A stretch of 64,000 nucleotides of DNA, from NCBI GenBank assembly GCA_013397695.1, contig VYZI01000387.1, positions 376,506-440,505 on the forward strand. The letters run 5' to 3'. Within the stretch, counting starts at the first letter, position 1. Each line of letters starts with the position of its first letter. Below are positions 60,260 through 64,000 of the stretch, piece after piece. The notes beneath the pieces are model-generated. The model searched no databases, had not been told where the DNA came from, and saw only the letters and a program-made list of their open reading frames with translations. The translations under genes and the position numbers were made by a program. Source of the DNA: Centropus unirufus (lineage: Eukaryota > Chordata > Aves > Cuculiformes > Centropidae).

Positions 60260-63148
60260 TCAGGAGTCCAGCTTGATGAAGACCTTGGGCCTCGAGAAAA
60301 TTTTGATGGCCTCTTCTATCTGGGAGAGCTTCCTCTCCAGCTCTACCCGCTTCTTCTGCGTGCTGAGGGTGTCCGTGCGCACTGGCAGCATCACCAGGTC
60401 CTTTATCAGCTGCTCCTGGCCTATAATCATAATAAAAAAGGAGCGTGTAAGTGGAGGAGTGAAGAAATTCATCCTTCCCTTATTGCTACAGCCCCCTCCT
60501 CAGCCATGAAAATGGTGGCAGCACTGGAACAAGGACTTTGAGAGTATCCATCCTTCAACTCACAGCTCTCCTGGGTGAGGGCCTGAGTGACCTGCTCCAT
60601 CTTTGAAGAACCAAGGCTTGGACCAGAGACCTTTCAAGGTGCCTTCCAACCAAAATCTTTCTACCATTTTAACAGCAATAGGAACCCCAACATCAGGTCC
60701 ACTGGGCCAAGCCTGCTCCAGAGAGGCAGGCCTGTAACCTGCAGGTCTTACCAGCCTGAAGGAGACTGCTCATTCCATGGATGCAGCTATTCCTGCCATA
60801 TCCCAGCTATGTGCCTTACTCCAGGCAGCTCTTCAAGTGGCTGGAATCTGTGCCCCAGAATTCCCTCCCTAATCCTGGCTAAGATTGCCAGTTTCTCTGA
60901 GCTGGACTCTTCATTACTTTTCTTCTTACTCTGCTTCAGATCGCTGAGGGTCTCCAGCCGCTGGCCCTCAGGCATCATGGTGTGACCAGGTGGCATGTCA
61001 GGATCTGGCAGGTTTCGAAGCTGCTCCTCCCTCTGCCTGCGCCACAGCTCCTTCCTCTCCAGCAGGCTGGCAAGGCAAAAAAACCACAAATCAGCTCGTC
61101 TGGCAAGAGGAATTGCCCAGGAAAGGTGGCAGAGGCCAGGAACGGAGCCCTTCACTAGTCTCCAAGATGCTGCTGGAGGACCAGAGACCCACTCTGCCAG
61201 CACACGCCCTCCTTGCGGAGCCACGTGCCCAGGTTTAGCTCACACGCATGGACTAGCAAACACGGTCCACATGCACTGAAGGGCAGTTGGAAAACACACT
61301 GAAGCCAAGATGAGCTCCTTGAAGACAAGGGCTCCTGCTCCTTGCTTATGGTCCAGGGTACTGCATCCCTTCAAAACCCCCTGTAGGCCAGTGATGGAAT
61401 GAAGTCAGACAAAGCAGCTCACAGCCAAGAGATGCTGGCAAGGCACAGCAGGCACAGGACAGAGCCAAAGGATTGATTCCATGGCGAGTCCTAGGACAGG
61501 GTCACCCAGGAGCTGCTGGGGCCCACAGAACCCACCTGGAGCCTCAAAACACAAGTCACTAGGCTGGATGTTCCTCAGACTCTGGGTCCACAGCAGGTTG
61601 AATGCTTACGAGGCAGAGCAAGCCATCTGCTTATCCAAACCCAGAGTTTTCAGTACTGAAGCTACATCATGGGGAACAAGGGTAATGAAGGAATGGGAGC
61701 AATTTCTCAGAGCACAGATAGCACCCCCATGTCAGCACCATTGTACAGCACCAAGCAAGGTAAGAGAAGGCTAAATTCTTTCTGAGCCTGGTCACTCTGA
61801 CCACAGAATCCTTGTTGAGTCAAGAAACCAGCAGGGATTGTATTTATTCCCTAGGGCACAACAAACTTCACTGCTCACACACGGTGAGGGCGCCTGTCTT
61901 GTCTTTCTGTGCAGAAGCTGAGGGTGGTGGTGAAGGGACGTGGGCTTGTTACGGAAAGTCTCACGGACCAGAGTGGGGCATACATACTACTGAGGGATGT
62001 GGCCCTTTTGCTTGGTGTTGTACTCTTCCTGCTCCCGGTGTTTCTGTTCCAGCAGGTCAGTCAGTGCCTGCAGGGACTGGGAGCGCCGCAGCGGGGCCCG
62101 CTTGGCATTGCGGGCGTTGTGCTTAATGAAGTCAATGGTCTTGCCCTCCACCTGGAGCTGGAAGAAGAGAGAGGGAGAGTGTAGGTGGCTGCTCAGCCCA
62201 CAGACACAAGCAGCTGCTCTTGTCCCCACAAGGGACAAAGCAAAGAGGCACTCAAACAAGATATGGAATTGTAGGTGTACCGCAGCAGGATGGGCATACC
62301 CTCAGCCCGTCCCATCTTATGTGTGGAACCACAGATAAGCAAGAGATATCACCATGGTTTGAGAAGGCAGGCATCAAAAAGCCAAGCCAAAACCCAGTCT
62401 TTTTAAGGTCCACAAGCTGACCCCATGGCCTCAAAGCCAGAAGGACAGGAAGAACCAGGCTTGACAAAGCCCACATGGCTCCTACTGGTGCATTTTGAGC
62501 CCATAAGGACAGCTAAAGTGTCAGAGGAAAAACTGGTTGGGCCATCACCAGGCCAGTAAATGCAACAGAATCCCTGGCAGAGCAGGAGCTTAGCTGGTCC
62601 TTGAGGGCATCTCCCCAGAGACAGCACCTTCTAGACAGCTTCTCTGGTCATCGAGACACAGGAGAAGGTTGCTGGATTTGAGTTTAGGGTTTTCTTGGGT
62701 TTCCCCCTTAAGACCTTATGCCCTGCTTATGTTATGTCACTTCATGGGATTTGGGAACCAACAAACCAACAACCCCCTAGACCTGCCAAGGGAAGAAGAG
62801 TCACGAGGAACTCCCAGACAGACCACCCGAAAGGTTTAACTGGTAATACTGACTTAATACTCCCTCCTGAAAAGCACACTCCAAATCCTCAATACTTCCT
62901 GCACAGCCCTAGGAAGAGCAGATCCGAGATCACTGGCACTTCTACAATAAAGGAGTCAACTACCATGCAGTTAGTGTGCGACTCACCTTTGTTTCAGCAC
63001 CCAGTGCCTCTGGAACCTCAGCGTCTGCCCCTGCTTTCGTTCTGGAAGGGCCTGGTGAAAGGGGTCTGCAAGGCTTGATCCCAGGGCCACAGCGAGAATA
63101 TGCCCTCAGGAATTTCAGGGCCTCTGGATTTGGAGGTGAGGAGCTCTC
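60260..63148 (-). CDS. ENKD1: ENKD1, enkurin domain-containing protein 1, 3' four exons
   Basis: Exons (high-low): 63148-62987 (162 bp), 62157-61988 (170 bp), 61066-60930 (137 bp), 60420-60260 (161 bp, stop TGA at 60260-60262), all phase-consistent, 209 residues. Matches to human ENKD1: FLRAYSRCGPG, DFIKHNARNAKRAP, QKGHIPQYLLERKELWRR, MPPGHTMMPEGQRLETL and the C-terminal enkurin-domain ending IEEAIKIFSRPKVFIKL. ENKD1 is a microtubule- and centrosome-associated protein linked to ciliogenesis. The N-terminal third (including the basic coiled segment of human ENKD1) should lie right of base 64000. Converges on PARD6A as in human. Confidence 0.93.
60615..60670 (+). mobile_element. Probable CR1 3' tail remnant
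   Basis: TTTCAAGGTGCCTTCCAACC followed by AAAATCTTTCTACC resembles the CR1 3' end. Short and diverged, in an ENKD1 intron. Confidence 0.4.
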
Positions 63149-64000
63149 CTGGGAAAGGCAACAAAACACACGCTAGTGGAGGGAAGCTGGAGCAAAGAGA
63201 AACCCACTCAACAAAACCTGGGTGGCCAACCACAAACTCAACTACAAGTTTCCAGCAGGGAGGTGACAGCATGCTCTTTCTGCCACGACTTGGCAGAAGT
63301 TCTTGGGGTGGAAGTAGAAGACATTCTACTCAGCCAGCAGAGGCCAAACACTGCCTACAGCAACAAATCCAGACCTAGCACCTGAACTCCTTAAAGAAAG
63401 GCTAAAAAAATGATCTGCAGAAACACACGTTTGGATCAAATACATACATAGGATTGGCTGGAGTGCCCTTTACTGACTGACTAATCTGGTAGACAGGAAA
63501 GAACCAACACCAGAAAACCCAGAAATATCCACCAGGCCTAGGGACAATCTAAGTGGATCGGCAGTACCACCTGACAATGATCGTGACTCCTTAAAAAGCA
63601 AAAATCGTCCTGTGAAAAGGGCAAATGGAAGCGTGGAGTAAGTGTTCTGAAGCAGAGGGACACGTACCAGTCTTGTCGGTAACGCTACAGAACTTTAACT
63701 CCTGGAAGCAGCCACTTTACCTCCATAAACTCAGCATCAGAGAAAGCCTGAGGAAATAAGGCACGGCCCCACATTCCTTCTCCCACAAGCATGTGTACAG
63801 AGCTCAGGAGGTAAGTACACCCTTTCTGGATGACTTGGAACTACAAGGCATCCACCCTGGAGATGTCTGCGTGTCCTCCCATACAGTGGTTCTTCTCCAG
63901 GACAAGTGCTCAGAGAAAAGCCTGGAGACATATGGGCCACTGTGGGTTCACAGGGTGGCAAGAGCTGGATCAAGATTGGATGCAACCTGAAAGACCTTCC
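63149..64000. other. ENKD1 intron at window edge
   Basis: No exon matching the expected ENKD1 N-terminal segment is present. A possible 27-bp exon at 63721-63747 is discussed under rejected items. Confidence 0.5.

Noticed and set aside
63721..63747. Possible 27-bp ENKD1 exon encoding AFSDAEFME
   Set aside because: Phase fits, but it would add residues with no human counterpart where the next ENKD1 exon should end in a basic SRVKAQLQ-like segment.
1..64000. Prokaryotic features, CRISPR arrays, tRNA or rRNA genes
   Set aside because: None seen; the sequence is intron-containing vertebrate DNA.

Overview
The window is vertebrate nuclear DNA, almost certainly from a bird. All recognisable genes are split by GT-AG introns. 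Several interspersed repeats are chicken-repeat-1 (CR1) LINE fragments, and the proteins match vertebrate families with a gene order partly shared with human chromosome 16. The assembly has two N gaps (3188-3604 and 47394-47933) and one single N (26758).

The left two-thirds holds three genes on the minus strand in the mammalian order and orientation, HERPUD1, then CETP, then NLRC5. NLRC5 (start codon near 22.69 kb, running off the left edge) is a NOD-like receptor. I could thread 22 coding exons in one continuous reading frame, plus one weaker linker exon: a short N-terminal death-fold exon, two small exons with a basic nuclear-localisation-like segment, one 1.76-kb NACHT exon, then a series of 84/90-bp leucine-rich-repeat exons in a repeating A-B-C order, with short non-LRR linker exons after each C repeat. 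Its likely promoter is a CpG-rich block near 25.3 kb with an interferon-response-like motif and a candidate noncoding first exon. A hierarchical 10-bp/50-bp minisatellite lies directly beside it. CETP (36.42-28.15 kb) is complete: 16 exons, all splice phases consistent, 499 codons. HERPUD1 (coding exons 46.90-42.57 kb) lacks its first exon, which must fall in the second gap. Its promoter is visible just beyond the gap, with a TATA box and a perfect ERSE-II unfolded-protein-response element. A conserved middle exon of HERPUD1 appears to be missing from otherwise gap-free sequence.

The right third holds PARD6A (plus strand, 52.56-56.96 kb, three coding exons, complete) and the 3' part of ENKD1 (minus strand, 63.15-60.26 kb, four exons, running off the right edge). 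These two are convergent neighbours as in mammals, but in human they lie about 10 Mb from HERPUD1, so the 48-52 kb interval holds a junction between two synteny blocks. The PARD6A promoter is a CpG island with a perfect CRE next to a GC-rich minisatellite.

Functionally these are separate housekeeping or physiological genes: MHC-I transactivation (NLRC5), plasma lipid transfer (CETP), ER-associated degradation (HERPUD1), cell polarity (PARD6A) and centrosome/cilium biology (ENKD1). I see no operon-like or novel multi-gene system. The points of most interest are the apparent HERPUD1 exon loss, the promoter motifs, the minisatellites and the synteny junction. Exon boundaries were worked out by hand from splice signals and phase, and identities rest on remembered human homologues, not on a search.
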